Shown: positions 1 to 10,962, numbered from the stretch's first letter. The stretch: 64,000 nt of DNA from Pseudomonas fluvialis (GCF_014207935.1 NZ_JACHLL010000001.1:248001-312000); one strand, 5' to 3'. The notes: generated from the sequence alone by a model not told the origin. Translations and numbers: made by a program.

Positions 1-1520
1 CCGGCGCCCTGCAATACATCATCGACCACCTGGAACTGCGCGGCAGCTGGGAAGGCGAGATATGGCTCAAGCGCAAGCAGGGCGAACTGTTCCCCGCGTG
101 GATCGGCATCACCGCCATTCGCGACGACGAAGGCGACCTGGTCAGCTACGTGTGCTTCTTCAGCGACATCAGCGAGCGCAAGGCCAGTGAGCAACGCATC
201 CACCGCCTGGCCTACTACGACGTGCTGACCCAGCTGCCCAACCGCAGCCTGTTCCAGGACCGTCTGCACAGCGCGCTGCAGCATGCCGAACGGCATGGCG
301 AGTGGCTGGTGCTGATGTTCCTCGACCTCGACCGTTTCAAGCCGATCAACGACTCCCTCGGCCACGCCGCCGGCGACCGCATGCTCAAGGAAGTGGCGGC
401 ACGCCTGCTCGGCTGCGTCGATGAAGACGAAACCGTGGCACGCATGGGTGGCGACGAGTTCACCCTGTTGCTGGCCTCGCGCAGCACCCGCGAGGGCGCC
501 CTGAACCGCGCCATTCATGTGGCCGAGGCCATCCTCGGCGCCATGGCACAGCCCTTCCGCCTCGAAGGCCGCGAGTTCTTCGTCACCGCCAGCATCGGCA
601 TCGCCCTGAGCCCGCAGGACGGCCAGGAGTTGAGCCAGCTGATGAAGAACGCCGACACGGCGATGTACCACGCGAAGGAGATGGGCAAGAACAACTTCCA
701 GTTCTACCAGGCCGAGATGAACGCCCGTGCTCTGGAGCGCCTGGAGCTGGAAAGCGATCTACGCCACGCCCTCGAACAGGGCCAGTTCGCCCTCTACTAC
801 CAGCCGCAGTTTTCCGGGGACGGCCGCTGCCTGACTGGCGCCGAGGCCCTGTTGCGCTGGCAGCACCCCACGCGCGGCCTGGTCTCGCCCGTGGAGTTCA
901 TTCCGGTACTGGAAGAGCTCGGCCTGGTGGTGCAGGTGGGCGACTGGGTACTGGCCGAAGCCTGCGCTCAAATGAAACGCTGGCAAGCTGCCGGCATGAA
1001 CATCCCCAAGGTCTCGGTGAACCTCTCGGCACGGCAGTTCGCCGACGGCCAGCTGGGCCTGCGCATCTCACGCATCCTGCAGGAGTTCCAGCTGCCACCG
1101 ACCGCACTGGAAGTGGAGCTGACCGAGAGCATCCTGATGCGTGACGTCGGCGAAACCCTGCAGATCCTCGCCGGTCTCAAACGCCTCGGCCTGTGTATCG
1201 CGGTGGACGACTTCGGCACCGGCTATTCGTCGCTCAACTACCTCAAGCAGTTCCCCATCGATGTGCTGAAGATCGACCGCAGCTTCGTCGATGGCCTGCC
1301 CGAGGGTGAGCAGGATGCGCAGATCGCCCGCGCCATCATCGCCATGGCCCACAGCCTGAACCTGGCGGTGATCGCCGAAGGCGTGGAAACCCAGGCCCAG
1401 CTGGACTTCCTCCGCGAGCATGGCTGCGATCAGGTGCAGGGCTACCTGTTCGGCAAACCCATGCCGGCCAGCCAGTTCTGCCAGCTGTTCAGCGGCCCGG
1501 CGCTGTTCATGCTCAACTGA
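1..1520 (+). CDS. morA: MorA-like PAS-GGDEF-EAL protein, 3' part
   Basis: Only the C-terminal part is present; the reading frame is open from base 3 and the 5' end lies outside the window. The first ~50 residues read as the end of a PAS/PAC domain. A GGDEF domain follows, with an intact GGDEF motif at bases 447-461, then an EAL domain starting at the EALLRW motif (843 onward). The phosphodiesterase signature residues are all visible: VNLSARQF, VELTES, DDFGTGYSSL, KIDRSF, AEGVET and QGYLFGKP. The position normally held by the RxxD inhibitory site before GGDEF reads DEDE, so product inhibition through that site is unlikely. Location directly upstream of glyA and near mapZ matches PAO1 morA (from memory). 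MorA is a membrane-bound c-di-GMP enzyme that affects flagellar timing and biofilm. The symbol rests on synteny and domains. Confidence 0.85.
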   Translation, partial: GALQYIIDHLELRGSWEGEIWLKRKQGELFPAWIGITAIRDDEGDLVSYVCFFSDISERKASEQRIHRLAYYDVLTQLPNRSLFQDRLHSALQHAERHGEWLVLMFLDLDRFKPINDSLGHAAGDRMLKEVAARLLGCVDEDETVARMGGDEFTLLLASRSTREGALNRAIHVAEAILGAMAQPFRLEGREFFVTASIGIALSPQDGQELSQLMKNADTAMYHAKEMGKNNFQFYQAEMNARALERLELESDLRHALEQGQFALYYQPQFSGDGRCLTGAEALLRWQHPTRGLVSPVEFIPVLEELGLVVQVGDWVLAEACAQMKRWQAAGMNIPKVSVNLSARQFADGQLGLRISRILQEFQLPPTALEVELTESILMRDVGETLQILAGLKRLGLCIAVDDFGTGYSSLNYLKQFPIDVLKIDRSFVDGLPEGEQDAQIARAIIAMAHSLNLAVIAEGVETQAQLDFLREHGCDQVQGYLFGKPMPASQFCQLFSGPALFMLN

Positions 1521-1657
1521 GGCACTCCGTGCAGCGCCCTGCCGATGAGCCCCGCTTGTCTGCGACATGACGCCCATTCATATGCCAGGGCCGGGCAGAT
1601 GGGTTAGAATCCGCCCCCTTATTCTTTCCGCCCAGCTGATTTTCCAGGTGACTGCCC

Positions 1658-2911
<1,254 letters not shown>

Positions 2912-2923
2912 GCCTTCACCGCG

Positions 2924-2959
2924 CAATAAAAAACCCGGCGAATGCCGGGTTTTTTATTG
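2924..2959. terminator. Bidirectional intrinsic terminator
   Basis: The inverted repeat CAATAAAAAACCCGG / CCGGGTTTTTTATTG is a GC-rich stem flanked by an A-run on one side and a T-run on the other. It lies 13 bases after the glyA stop and 11 bases before the stop of the convergent DUF3015 gene, so it can terminate both. Confidence 0.9.
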
Positions 2960-2969
2960 CCTGCGAGTA

Positions 2970-3476
2970 TCAGGCTGGCTGCTTGGCGTAGCGCGCCAGT
3001 CGATCGTCGCGGCTCATTACCTCAAGAGTAGCCGCCAGCACCTGATCACCTGTGGCGCCCTGACTGCTGAAGATTTCGCCGAAGTGCTGCTGGGTGACCT
3101 GGGCAAAATGCGCCCGGTCCTGCGCCTCGATGCCCAGCAGGGTGGCATAGGCGTCCAGCGCCTCGCCCTGCCCTTGGGCCATGTCTTCGGCGATGGTCTC
3201 CAGCATGCCGTTCATCGCCAGCATGGAGCGGCCGCCATAGCCCAGCTTGACGCTGGTGTCGCAGCCATTGGTGCCCGAGGTCATACCGAAGGTGGCATTG
3301 CCCGAGGTGCCGTTGGTGGTCGTGGCAAGGAAGTGCGGCGCCATGCCGCTCTGGCCTTCGAACAGCATGTTGCCCCAGCCGCAGCCGTTGCCACCGGCCG
3401 CCGCCGCGTGAGCGCCGAGGCTCATGCTTGCCAGTACAGCCACCATCAATCCCTTGCCCAGCAGTTGTTTGTTCAT
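2970..3476 (-). CDS. DUF3015 family exported protein
   Basis: 168 residues from the chosen ATG. Two ATGs are adjacent; the one at 3476 sits 6 bases after GGAG and gives a clean signal peptide (MNKQLLGKG..., cleavage after AHA). The mature part has the features of DUF3015 proteins: a Gly/Cys-rich NGCGWGNMLFEG start, a paired Cys in NGCDTS, and a C-terminal half with an FAQVTQQHFGEIF segment. It is presumably periplasmic with one disulphide. Function is unknown for the family. It is transcribed alone, divergently from the lipoprotein gene at 3578. Confidence 0.8.
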   Translation of the reverse strand: MNKQLLGKGLMVAVLASMSLGAHAAAAGGNGCGWGNMLFEGQSGMAPHFLATTTNGTSGNATFGMTSGTNGCDTSVKLGYGGRSMLAMNGMLETIAEDMAQGQGEALDAYATLLGIEAQDRAHFAQVTQQHFGEIFSSQGATGDQVLAATLEVMSRDDRLARYAKQPA

Positions 3477-3577
3477 CATGTGCTCCATCTAGCGAGAGGA
3501 AAGGCGTTTTGAGCCTTGACCAGGCTTGCCACCCTGTCAAACCGCGGGGAGACTCTGCCGACCAAATGGATGTGATC

Positions 3578-4756
3578 ATGCCCAAGCCGATAACCCTGCT
3601 GCTCCTGTTCTGCCTGCTGAGCGGCTGCACGCCGCCCGCCGAGCTGGACCAGCAGCTGTACATCTGGCAGCGGCAGTGGCGGCCGAGTCACGCCGAAGCC
3701 CTGCAGCAGACGCGCAAAACCTTCAGCCAGCTGCGCGTGCTCGCCCTGCAGTACCACCCGCAGGCGGGCTGGAGCGCGGCCCGTCCCGACCTGGCACTGC
3801 TGCGGGCCGATGGGCGCCCCCTGGTAGCCGTGGTGCGCCTCGACGGCCGTTTGCCGGAGCAGCCTGCCGAGGTGATCCGGCGCAGCCTGGCGCTGCTCGA
3901 TGACTGGCGCCGTGCCGGCCTGCCGCTGGTCGGCCTGGAGCTGGACCATGATGCCGGTACGGCGCAGCTCGCCCACTACCGCCAGTTGCTGACCGCCCTG
4001 CACCAGCAGTTGCCCAAGGGTATTCGCCTGTCCATCACCGCCCTGCCCGCCTGGCTGGACAGCCCCGAACTGCCCGCCCTGCTTGGCAGCGTGCAGCAGA
4101 GCGTGCTGCAGGTGCATGCCGTGCAGCGCGCCAGCCAGGGGTTGTTCGATGCCGCTCAAGCCCGTCAGTGGGCCGAGCGCTGGAGCCGGCAGAGCCAGAC
4201 ACCCTTTCTCCTGGCCCTGCCCGCCTATTCCGTAGCCCTGCTGGACGAAGCTGGGCGGCGCCCCCTGATCGAAGCCGAAGCACCGCTCGACAACCGCGCC
4301 CCTCGCCGCGAACTGCGCAGCGACCCGCACGCCATGGCCCTGCTGCTACGCCAGCTGCGTGAGCAGCCGCCACCACACCTGCAGGGGCTGATCTGGTTTC
4401 GCCTGCCTCTGGCCGACGACCGCCGCAGCTGGCCGCTGGCAACACTACTGGCTGTCGCCCGTGGCGAGGCGCTGCAGCCGCAGGGTGAGCTGCAGGTCCA
4501 TAGCGAGAACGGCCTGAGCCAGCTGAGCCTGTACAACCGCGGCAATCTGCCCTGGCTACTGCCCACCCGTTTGCAGCTGCCCGCCAGCCAGTGCAGCGCC
4601 GCCGACGGCCTGCGTCATTTCCATCTGCAGCGCGAGCCGACGCAGCTCTTGTTTATCCGCAAACAGCCTGCTGAACTGCGCCCCGGTAGCCGACTGGCGC
4701 TGGGCTGGGCACGCTGCGCAGTCATCAATCAAGGAGGATGGAATGCACAACCCTGA
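3578..4756 (+). CDS. DUF3142-type lipoprotein
   Basis: 392 residues. The start at 3578 places a lipoprotein signal peptide with lipobox LSGC (residues 14-17) at the N-terminus; an in-frame ATG at 3566 is the alternative. The body begins QLYIWQRQW, a typical DUF3142 opening, and shows alternating strand/helix segments (VVRLDGRL, GLELDHDAG, IRLSITALPAW) that suggest a TIM-barrel-like, glycosidase-type fold. That last point is inference. No function is established. Its 3' end overlaps the next gene by 14 bases, so the two are co-translated and probably work together in the envelope. Confidence 0.75.
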   Translation: MPKPITLLLLFCLLSGCTPPAELDQQLYIWQRQWRPSHAEALQQTRKTFSQLRVLALQYHPQAGWSAARPDLALLRADGRPLVAVVRLDGRLPEQPAEVIRRSLALLDDWRRAGLPLVGLELDHDAGTAQLAHYRQLLTALHQQLPKGIRLSITALPAWLDSPELPALLGSVQQSVLQVHAVQRASQGLFDAAQARQWAERWSRQSQTPFLLALPAYSVALLDEAGRRPLIEAEAPLDNRAPRRELRSDPHAMALLLRQLREQPPPHLQGLIWFRLPLADDRRSWPLATLLAVARGEALQPQGELQVHSENGLSQLSLYNRGNLPWLLPTRLQLPASQCSAADGLRHFHLQREPTQLLFIRKQPAELRPGSRLALGWARCAVINQGGWNAQP

Positions 4757-6899
4757 CTGGCGCCATGCCCTGCTGGGCAGCGCGCTGATTATCGGCAGCA
4801 GTGCCACGCTGGCTTGCGGCCCCGACTTCCAGCTGCGCCTGCTGGGCGATCGCCAGCTCAGCCTCAGTGACCTGCCCGAGGGCAACTTCGCCGTCGAGGC
4901 CGCACGCCTCGGCCAGCCAGTTGCCGGACTGGGCAAGGCCAGCGAAGCCACCCTGCAACCCTGGTGGGATGAAGATAACCAGCGCTATATCGAACAGCGA
5001 GACGAACTGGAACAGGCCGGCCTGAGCCCCGAGCAGGCTGCACGCCTGGTCGAACTGCGCCGACTCACCGACCCCGCCGCCGCAGAAGCCGCCGCGGCCG
5101 ACCTGCCCGCCGAGTTGCGCCTGTACAGTGCCGGCGCCGTTGCCTTCGCCCAGGGCGACTGGCCCCTGGCCGCCGACTACTTCCGTCGCCTGCTCGCCCT
5201 GCCTGCCAGCGAACGCGCCCTGCGCAGCACCTGGGCCGCCTACTCCCTGGGACGCGCGCTGAGCTACCAGAGCGAAATGGCCAGCGACACGGAAGATGCC
5301 CAGGCTCGCCAGCAGGTCTTGCGCGAGCAAGCCAGCGCAGCCTTCGCCCAAACCCGCACCCTGAGCAGCAGCGGCTTTGCCGACCCACTGGAGCTGGGCA
5401 TCGCCAGCCTCGGCGAACAAGCCCGCCTGCAGCGGCAGGCCGGCGACTGGGACGGTGCCATCCGCCTCTATGCCAGCCAGATGCAGCACGACTCGCCCAC
5501 CGGCTACAGCTCGCTCAAGCAACTGGCCCGCGAACTGGGGCAGATGCCCGAGGAACAACTTTCCCCATTGCTGCAGCAATCGGCCGTCGCCGGCCTGCTC
5601 ACCGCCTTTCTCTTCAGTCACCTGGACTGGTCCTACGGCGAGCAGCCGGAGGGTCGTGCGGACTACGTGCTGCGCCTGCTGCAACGCGGCGATGGCCTGC
5701 TCGCCGAAGCCGATCGTCTGGCCGCCCTCAGCTACCAGCATGGCGACTACCGCGGGGCCCGCCAGTTTCTCCAGCGCGCGGGCGACAGCGGCCTGGCCTG
5801 GTGGCTACAGGCCAAGCTGGCCTTGCAGGACGGCGACAAGGATGCGGCGCGCGACGCCTACGCCAAAGCCGCCAAGGCCTTCCCGGATGACGAACAATGG
5901 GGCTTTCGCCGCGCCCCGGACTGGAGCTACGAGACGGTCAAACCGCGCTGCCGGATCGAGGGTGAAAGCGCCATCCTCGCCCTGGAACGAGGTGACTATC
6001 TGCAAGCCTTCGAGCTGCTCTATGCCAGCGGCGATCTGTACTGGTACGACACCGCCGAAGTGGCCGAACGGGTGCTGACCCTCGATGAGTTGAAGACGTT
6101 TGTCGACCAGCACGTACCCGCCCCGACGCCCGAGCAGATCCCGGCCGCCGACAGCTACGAACCCCTGCCGGTCGCCGCCCGCCTGCGTGAGCTGCTGGGC
6201 CGGCGACTGCTGCGCGCGGAGCGCTGGGATGACGCGGCCGATTACTTTGCACGTTCAGAACTGCAGCAACATGCCCATGACTATGCCGAGGCCCGCGAGC
6301 AGGCGCAGTCGCGCTGGAGCTCCATCGGTCAGGCCGAGGCGCTGTACCGCGCCGGCCTGCTGGCCCGCCAACATGGTATGGAACTACTGGGCAGCGAAAT
6401 GGGCCCCGACTATCAGGTCCTCGGTGGCAGCTATTCCTTCGGCCCCGTGCAACTGCAGCCAGGGCCCTGGCTGAGCAAGGCCGAAGCCAGCCGCCAGCTT
6501 GATCACCTGGCCCAGCCCAATCTGCGTTACCACTACCGCTACCTGGCGGCGACCCTGGCCGAACAGGCCGCCGCCCAGCTGCCGCAGTCCAGCCAGGCCT
6601 ATGCCGCGACCCTCTGCCAGGGCAGCGGCTGGGTGGAATATGTCGATCTGGCCAGTGCCCGACGCCTGTATCGCCAGTATGTGGAGAACGGCCCCTACGT
6701 GCCCTGGGCCGCCGACTTCGGCCGCCAGTGCCAGGAACCGGATTTTGCCGCGGCGCAGACACGCCAGTGGCAGGAACAGGCCAGCGCCATCCGCCACAGC
6801 CTGGGGCCGTGGAAGCTGCCGCTGCTTGGCGCCGCCGGCCTGCTGCTCGGAGGCGGGATCGCCCTGTGGCGTCGCCGCGCCGGCAGCCAGGGTCTATAG
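4743..6899 (+). CDS. Large envelope protein with TPR-like repeats and C-terminal membrane anchor
   Basis: 718 residues. A perfect AAGGAGG lies 5 bases before the ATG. The N-terminus is a signal peptide ending near ATLACGPDF, with a poor lipobox, so either signal peptidase could act. The middle consists of helical repeats rich in Ala, Leu, Tyr and Glu (for example AVAFAQGDWPLAADYFRRLL and AALSYQHGDYRGARQFLQRA) that look like degenerate tetratricopeptide or Sel1-type units. The extreme C-terminus is one hydrophobic span followed by WRRRAG, so the protein is probably periplasmic and anchored in the inner membrane by its tail. I do not recognise a named family. It overlaps the DUF3142 lipoprotein gene upstream, and mapZ follows 27 bases later. 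Confidence 0.75.
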   Translation: MHNPDWRHALLGSALIIGSSATLACGPDFQLRLLGDRQLSLSDLPEGNFAVEAARLGQPVAGLGKASEATLQPWWDEDNQRYIEQRDELEQAGLSPEQAARLVELRRLTDPAAAEAAAADLPAELRLYSAGAVAFAQGDWPLAADYFRRLLALPASERALRSTWAAYSLGRALSYQSEMASDTEDAQARQQVLREQASAAFAQTRTLSSSGFADPLELGIASLGEQARLQRQAGDWDGAIRLYASQMQHDSPTGYSSLKQLARELGQMPEEQLSPLLQQSAVAGLLTAFLFSHLDWSYGEQPEGRADYVLRLLQRGDGLLAEADRLAALSYQHGDYRGARQFLQRAGDSGLAWWLQAKLALQDGDKDAARDAYAKAAKAFPDDEQWGFRRAPDWSYETVKPRCRIEGESAILALERGDYLQAFELLYASGDLYWYDTAEVAERVLTLDELKTFVDQHVPAPTPEQIPAADSYEPLPVAARLRELLGRRLLRAERWDDAADYFARSELQQHAHDYAEAREQAQSRWSSIGQAEALYRAGLLARQHGMELLGSEMGPDYQVLGGSYSFGPVQLQPGPWLSKAEASRQLDHLAQPNLRYHYRYLAATLAEQAAAQLPQSSQAYAATLCQGSGWVEYVDLASARRLYRQYVENGPYVPWAADFGRQCQEPDFAAAQTRQWQEQASAIRHSLGPWKLPLLGAAGLLLGGGIALWRRRAGSQGL

Positions 6900-6926
6900 T
6901 AAAGCAAACCCATCAGGAGTCCCGTC

Positions 6927-7295
6927 ATGACCGAGTCCGTTTCCGAGCGCCGGCGCTTCCAGCGCATCGCCTTCGACGCCCTCACCGAGCTGCAGCAGGG
7001 TGAACGGCACTGGCCGGTGCAACTGCACGACGTGTCGCTGAAGGGTCTGATGGTGCATGCGCCGGCGCAGTGGAATGCCGATACCAATCAGCCGCTCAAG
7101 GCCATCATCACCCTGGGCAGCGATATCCGCGTGGAAATGGAAGTGGTGCTGACCCGCCAGGACGGCCCGATGCTCGGCTTCGTCTGCCGGCACATCGACC
7201 TGGACTCGATCAGCCACCTACGCCGCCTGGTCGAACTCAACCTCGGCGACCTGGGTCTGCTGGAACGCGAACTGGCCGCCCTCGGCGGCGAGTAA
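6927..7295 (+). CDS. mapZ: PilZ-domain c-di-GMP adaptor MapZ
   Basis: 122 residues, a single PilZ domain. The c-di-GMP contacts are present: the RRRFQR arginine cluster at residues 8-13 (R9-x3-R13) and DVSLKG at 35-40. The C-terminal stretch [20 protein letters not shown] is as I remember it in PAO1 PA4608 (MapZ). There, c-di-GMP-bound MapZ binds the chemotaxis methyltransferase CheR1 and lowers receptor methylation, changing flagellar reversals. A good SD (AGGAG) precedes the ATG. The gene is 27 bases downstream of the TPR protein and may be read through from it. It links c-di-GMP to chemotaxis, and a chemoreceptor gene also occurs at 58.4 kb. Confidence 0.9.
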   Translation: MTESVSERRRFQRIAFDALTELQQGERHWPVQLHDVSLKGLMVHAPAQWNADTNQPLKAIITLGSDIRVEMEVVLTRQDGPMLGFVCRHIDLDSISHLRRLVELNLGDLGLLERELAALGGE

Positions 7296-7334
7296 CCCTT
7301 AGCCTCATAGCCCGGTTTGTCTCCGGGCCGGGCC

Positions 7335-7997
7335 TCACTCCAGCCGCGCCGGCACCTCACGCCACTGCCCCGGCTGCAGCCCCTCGAGAGCAAAGGGGCC
7401 GATGCGCACCCGCACCAGACGCAGGGTCGGCAGGCCCACGGCGGCCGTCATGCGCCGCACCTGACGGTTGCGCCCCTCGCGAATCACCAGTTCCAGCCAG
7501 GCGGTCGGTACGCTCTTGCGAAAACGGACCGGCGGGTGGCGCTCCCACAATTCCGGCTCGTCGATCTGCCGTGCCTCGGCCGGCAGCGTCGGCCCGTCAT
7601 TGAGCAGCACACCGTCACGCAGTTGTTTCAGCTGGGCCTCGCTGGGCTCACCCTCGACCTGCACCCAGTAGGTCTTGCTCAGCTTGTGCCTGGGGTCGGC
7701 AATGCGCGCCTGCAGTTGACCGTCATTGGTCAGCAGCAACAGGCCTTCGCTGTCGCGGTCCAGACGACCTGCCGGATACACGCCCGACACATCGACAAAG
7801 TCCTTGAGCGTGGCGCGACCCTGCTCATCCTGAAACTGGGTAAGCACATCGAACGGCTTGTTCAGCAGGATCAGCTTCGCCTGCGCCGGAGCCGGCTTGG
7901 CGACCCGCCGCCCGACCGCCGATGCCGCGCGCGGCGCGGAACGGGACTGAGGCGAAGGCTTGGAGTGCGGCGATCGGGGGCGCGGCGGACGTGACAT
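7335..7997 (-). CDS. rluE: RluE-type rRNA pseudouridine synthase
   Basis: 220 residues from the ATG at 7997; an upstream TTG would add three residues. A basic, Ser/Pro-rich N-terminal tail of about 40 residues precedes the RsuA/RluB/RluE catalytic domain. The catalytic Asp is in [18 protein letters not shown]. The other family marks are KPFDVLTQF at the start and [11 protein letters not shown] near the end. There is no S4 domain, which fits RluE (23S rRNA position 2457 in E. coli) better than RluB or RsuA. Convergent with mapZ; the 39-base gap contains a small GCCCGG/CCGGGC stem. Confidence 0.88.
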   Translation of the reverse strand: MSRPPRPRSPHSKPSPQSRSAPRAASAVGRRVAKPAPAQAKLILLNKPFDVLTQFQDEQGRATLKDFVDVSGVYPAGRLDRDSEGLLLLTNDGQLQARIADPRHKLSKTYWVQVEGEPSEAQLKQLRDGVLLNDGPTLPAEARQIDEPELWERHPPVRFRKSVPTAWLELVIREGRNRQVRRMTAAVGLPTLRLVRVRIGPFALEGLQPGQWREVPARLE

Positions 7998-8080
7998 GAC
8001 TGGCAATCAGTTGGCTGGGCAGAAGTGCTGGCGCGCATGCTAGGTTTTGCCTCTGTCCCCGGCAAGCGAGAAACGACCAC

Positions 8081-9151
8081 ATGTCACGCGCCCTGCGTCC
8101 CACCTGGCTGATCAGTCTGCTGACGTTGGCCGGCTGCACCACGCCCTATCAGGGCCCGGTCAGCGACCACTTCGATGGCCAGCGCTTCCGCAATATCGAG
8201 CCCAAGCCGCACCACAGTTTCTGGAGCTTCCTGAAATGGCAGTTCAACCGTGAACCGCAAGTGGACTGGCTGCCGCAACCCGGGCCGGCCGAACCGCCGC
8301 GCTTGACAGAACGGGTAGAAGGAAACGAACTACACGTCACCTACGTCAACCACGCCACCCTGCTGATCCAGCAGCATGGCCTGAACATCCTCACCGACCC
8401 CCTGTGGAGCGAGCGCTCCAGTCCGTTCAGCTGGGTCGGACCGAAGCGTTTTCACCCGCCGGGAGTGACCCTGGACGCGCTGCCGCCGATCGACGTAATC
8501 CTCGTCAGTCACAACCACTACGACCACCTCGACCTGGCGACCCTGCGCCTGCTCGCCGAACGCTACCCCCGGGCGCGCGTGGTTACCGGCCTGGGCAATG
8601 CCGCGCTGATCCGCCAGAGCGGCCTGCAGCACATCACCGAACTGGACTGGTGGCAATCGCTGGCACTCAACGATGAGCTGACCCTGCATGCCGTGCCGGC
8701 ACAACACTGGTCATCCCGCAGCCGCAGCGACGTCAATCAGTCCCTGTGGCTGGGTTTTGTCCTCGACTCGGCGCAAGGCCCGGTGCTGTTCCCCGGCGAT
8801 ACCGGACTAGGCCCCGAGTTCAAGCTGATCCACCAGCGCTTCGGCCCCATGCGCTTTGCCGCCCTGCCGATCGGCGCCTACGCGCCTCGTTGGTTCATGC
8901 GCGACAACCACATGAACCCCGACGACGCCGTGCAGGCCCACCGTCAGCTGGAGAGCCAGCAGAGCATGGCCATCCACTTCGGCACCTTCAACCTCAGTGA
9001 CGAGAACCAGTTCGCTCCGCCCCAGGCTCTGCACCAGGCACTACTCGACTGGCAGGTGCCGGCCGAGCAGTTCCGCGCGCCCAAGCCTGGCGAGCACTGG
9101 CAGGTGCCTGTACTGCCGGAAAGCAAGCCTCAGAACGAAGGCGCGCGGTAG
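8081..9151 (+). CDS. Metallo-beta-lactamase-fold lipoprotein, NAPE-PLD/UlaG-like
   Basis: 356 residues. Lipobox LAGC at residues 16-19 predicts a lipoprotein. The zinc motif HNHYDH is at 144-149, and further ligand candidates are FPGDTG and AIHFGTF. The order and spacing fit the Lactamase_B_2 group, which includes NAPE-PLD-like phosphodiesterases. It is probably a hydrolase in the envelope; the substrate is unknown. Its last 22 bases overlap the 3' end of the convergent amidohydrolase gene. Confidence 0.85.
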   Translation: MSRALRPTWLISLLTLAGCTTPYQGPVSDHFDGQRFRNIEPKPHHSFWSFLKWQFNREPQVDWLPQPGPAEPPRLTERVEGNELHVTYVNHATLLIQQHGLNILTDPLWSERSSPFSWVGPKRFHPPGVTLDALPPIDVILVSHNHYDHLDLATLRLLAERYPRARVVTGLGNAALIRQSGLQHITELDWWQSLALNDELTLHAVPAQHWSSRSRSDVNQSLWLGFVLDSAQGPVLFPGDTGLGPEFKLIHQRFGPMRFAALPIGAYAPRWFMRDNHMNPDDAVQAHRQLESQQSMAIHFGTFNLSDENQFAPPQALHQALLDWQVPAEQFRAPKPGEHWQVPVLPESKPQNEGAR

Positions 9152-10788
9152 GTTTCCTCGCCGCCGAGCAGGGTCCAGAGCACCTTGGCCTGGCCGATCT
9201 GGTTGACCGGCAGTTTGAAGATATCGCGGTCCAGCAGCACCAGATCGGCCTGCTTGCCCACCTCCAGCGAGCCGGTGTCCTGCTCCTGGCGCAAGGTATA
9301 GGCCGCATCGAGGGTATAGGCCCTTACCGCCGCCTCCAGGCTGGGCAGGCTGCGAGGCCCCAGACTCAGGGCATTCTGCAGGATGCCCAGCGGCGACAGC
9401 GGGTTCACATCCCAGTCAGAACTCAGGGTCACAGGCGCGCCGCTGTCGTACAGCTCACGCATTGGCAGCATGCGGTAGGCGCGCGGGCCAATCAGCGGCT
9501 GGTTGTCCTTGAGAAACGAGGGCGTGAAATAGGGGCTGGGCTGGAAATCGGCGATCACGCCCAACTGCCGAAAGCGTGGCACATCCTCCTGAGTCACCAG
9601 CTCCACATGGGTCAGGCGGTGACGCCCCTTCTCCGCCTGCTCGATGGCGTCCAGCGCATCCCTCACCGCCTGATCCCCGATGGTGTGGATATGCAGATCA
9701 AAACCCACTGCGGTCAGCTCGCGGGCATAGCGCTGCAGCCGCACAGGCGTGAAGTAATACAGCCCCCGTGGATCGACGCCCGGCAAGCTGCTCTGGTAAG
9801 GCTCGCGCAAACGGGCGGTGGTGTTGTGCACGATACCGTCCACGTACAGCTTGATCTGATTGACGCGCAGCAGTGAATCTTCGCGACCTGCGTCATACAG
9901 ATCCGCCAGCGCCGCCAACTGATCGTCGTCTTCCAGCTGCGGATAGGCCCAGAGCCCAAGGCTGGTTCGGGCCAGCAACTGGTCGGCAGCCGCCGCACGC
10001 TGCCAGGCCTGCAGATGCCCTCGCCGCCAGAACACCCGAGCATCGGCCACCGAGGTGATGCCGTTGCGAGCCAACTCCTCCTGGCCGGCCAATACGGCCT
10101 GATAGTAGGTTTCCTGCAGTGCTTTGGAGGGAGGCAGCGCTTTGTCCATCACCAGGTCGCCGGCGTTGTCGAGGACAATACCGCTGGGCCGCCCCTGGGC
10201 ATCCCGCAGAATCACCCCACCCTCAGGATCATCCTGAGCCTGTTCGAAGCCGGCCAGGCGCAGAGCTTCACTGTTGAGCCAGTAAGCGTGCGAAGTCTCT
10301 TCCATGATGGCCACCGGCCGATCCTGCGCGATCTGGTCCAGCAGTGCACGCGGGCTCTGCCCGCTCTGCAACAGGGTATGCAAGGCAAAGCCGCTGCCCA
10401 GCAACCATGTTCCTGATGCGGAATCGCTGCAGTCACCGATAGCGTCCAGCCACTGTTCAAGGCTCTCGTCGGCCTGCAGCGGACAGTCGGCCTGAGCCTC
10501 GGAGGAGGCATCCAGCACATGGGCATGGGTATCCTGAAAACCAGGCAGCACCAGACGCCCCTTCAGATCGACGAACTCGGTCCGGTCATCGGCATATTCC
10601 TCGACCTCGGCATCGCTGCCGACCGCCAGGATGCGGCCGTCCTCATCGATCGCCAGGGCCTGTGCCCAGGGCTGTTCATCGTTGACGGTATGGATGCGGG
10701 CGTTATGCAGTACCAGGCTGGCAGCCTGCTCCTCGGCAAAAGCGCAGGAAGCGACCAGCGTGAAGCAGGACAGGACAAGTCGTCGCAT
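9130..10788 (-). CDS. Exported YtcJ-like amidohydrolase
   Basis: 552 residues from the ATG at 10788, chosen because it directly begins a signal peptide (MRRLVLSCFTLVASCAFA). It belongs to amidohydrolase family 3: the HAH metal pair in FQDTHAHVLD, a later HIHTIGDQAV segment, and the SSDWDVNPLSPL loop near the C-terminus with the conserved Asp. It is predicted to be a periplasmic metal-dependent amide or ester hydrolase. The substrate cannot be read from sequence. The gene stands alone, with 174 bases between its start and the next gene upstream on the same strand. Confidence 0.85.
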   Translation of the reverse strand: MRRLVLSCFTLVASCAFAEEQAASLVLHNARIHTVNDEQPWAQALAIDEDGRILAVGSDAEVEEYADDRTEFVDLKGRLVLPGFQDTHAHVLDASSEAQADCPLQADESLEQWLDAIGDCSDSASGTWLLGSGFALHTLLQSGQSPRALLDQIAQDRPVAIMEETSHAYWLNSEALRLAGFEQAQDDPEGGVILRDAQGRPSGIVLDNAGDLVMDKALPPSKALQETYYQAVLAGQEELARNGITSVADARVFWRRGHLQAWQRAAAADQLLARTSLGLWAYPQLEDDDQLAALADLYDAGREDSLLRVNQIKLYVDGIVHNTTARLREPYQSSLPGVDPRGLYYFTPVRLQRYARELTAVGFDLHIHTIGDQAVRDALDAIEQAEKGRHRLTHVELVTQEDVPRFRQLGVIADFQPSPYFTPSFLKDNQPLIGPRAYRMLPMRELYDSGAPVTLSSDWDVNPLSPLGILQNALSLGPRSLPSLEAAVRAYTLDAAYTLRQEQDTGSLEVGKQADLVLLDRDIFKLPVNQIGQAKVLWTLLGGEETYRAPSF

Positions 10789-10962
10789 GGCACAAGACCA
10801 CTCCAAAAAAGCCATGCCAGGCTAATCCGCAGCCAGTATTGCGGCATGCGCCAGTCCGAGGTGTGGGAGCGCATAACCAGCAATACCGGGATGGTGCTGC
10901 GCATCAACCAGGCATGGGGAAAAGGAGGGGCACACGTCACCCCTCATTGGAGCAAGTAAAGA

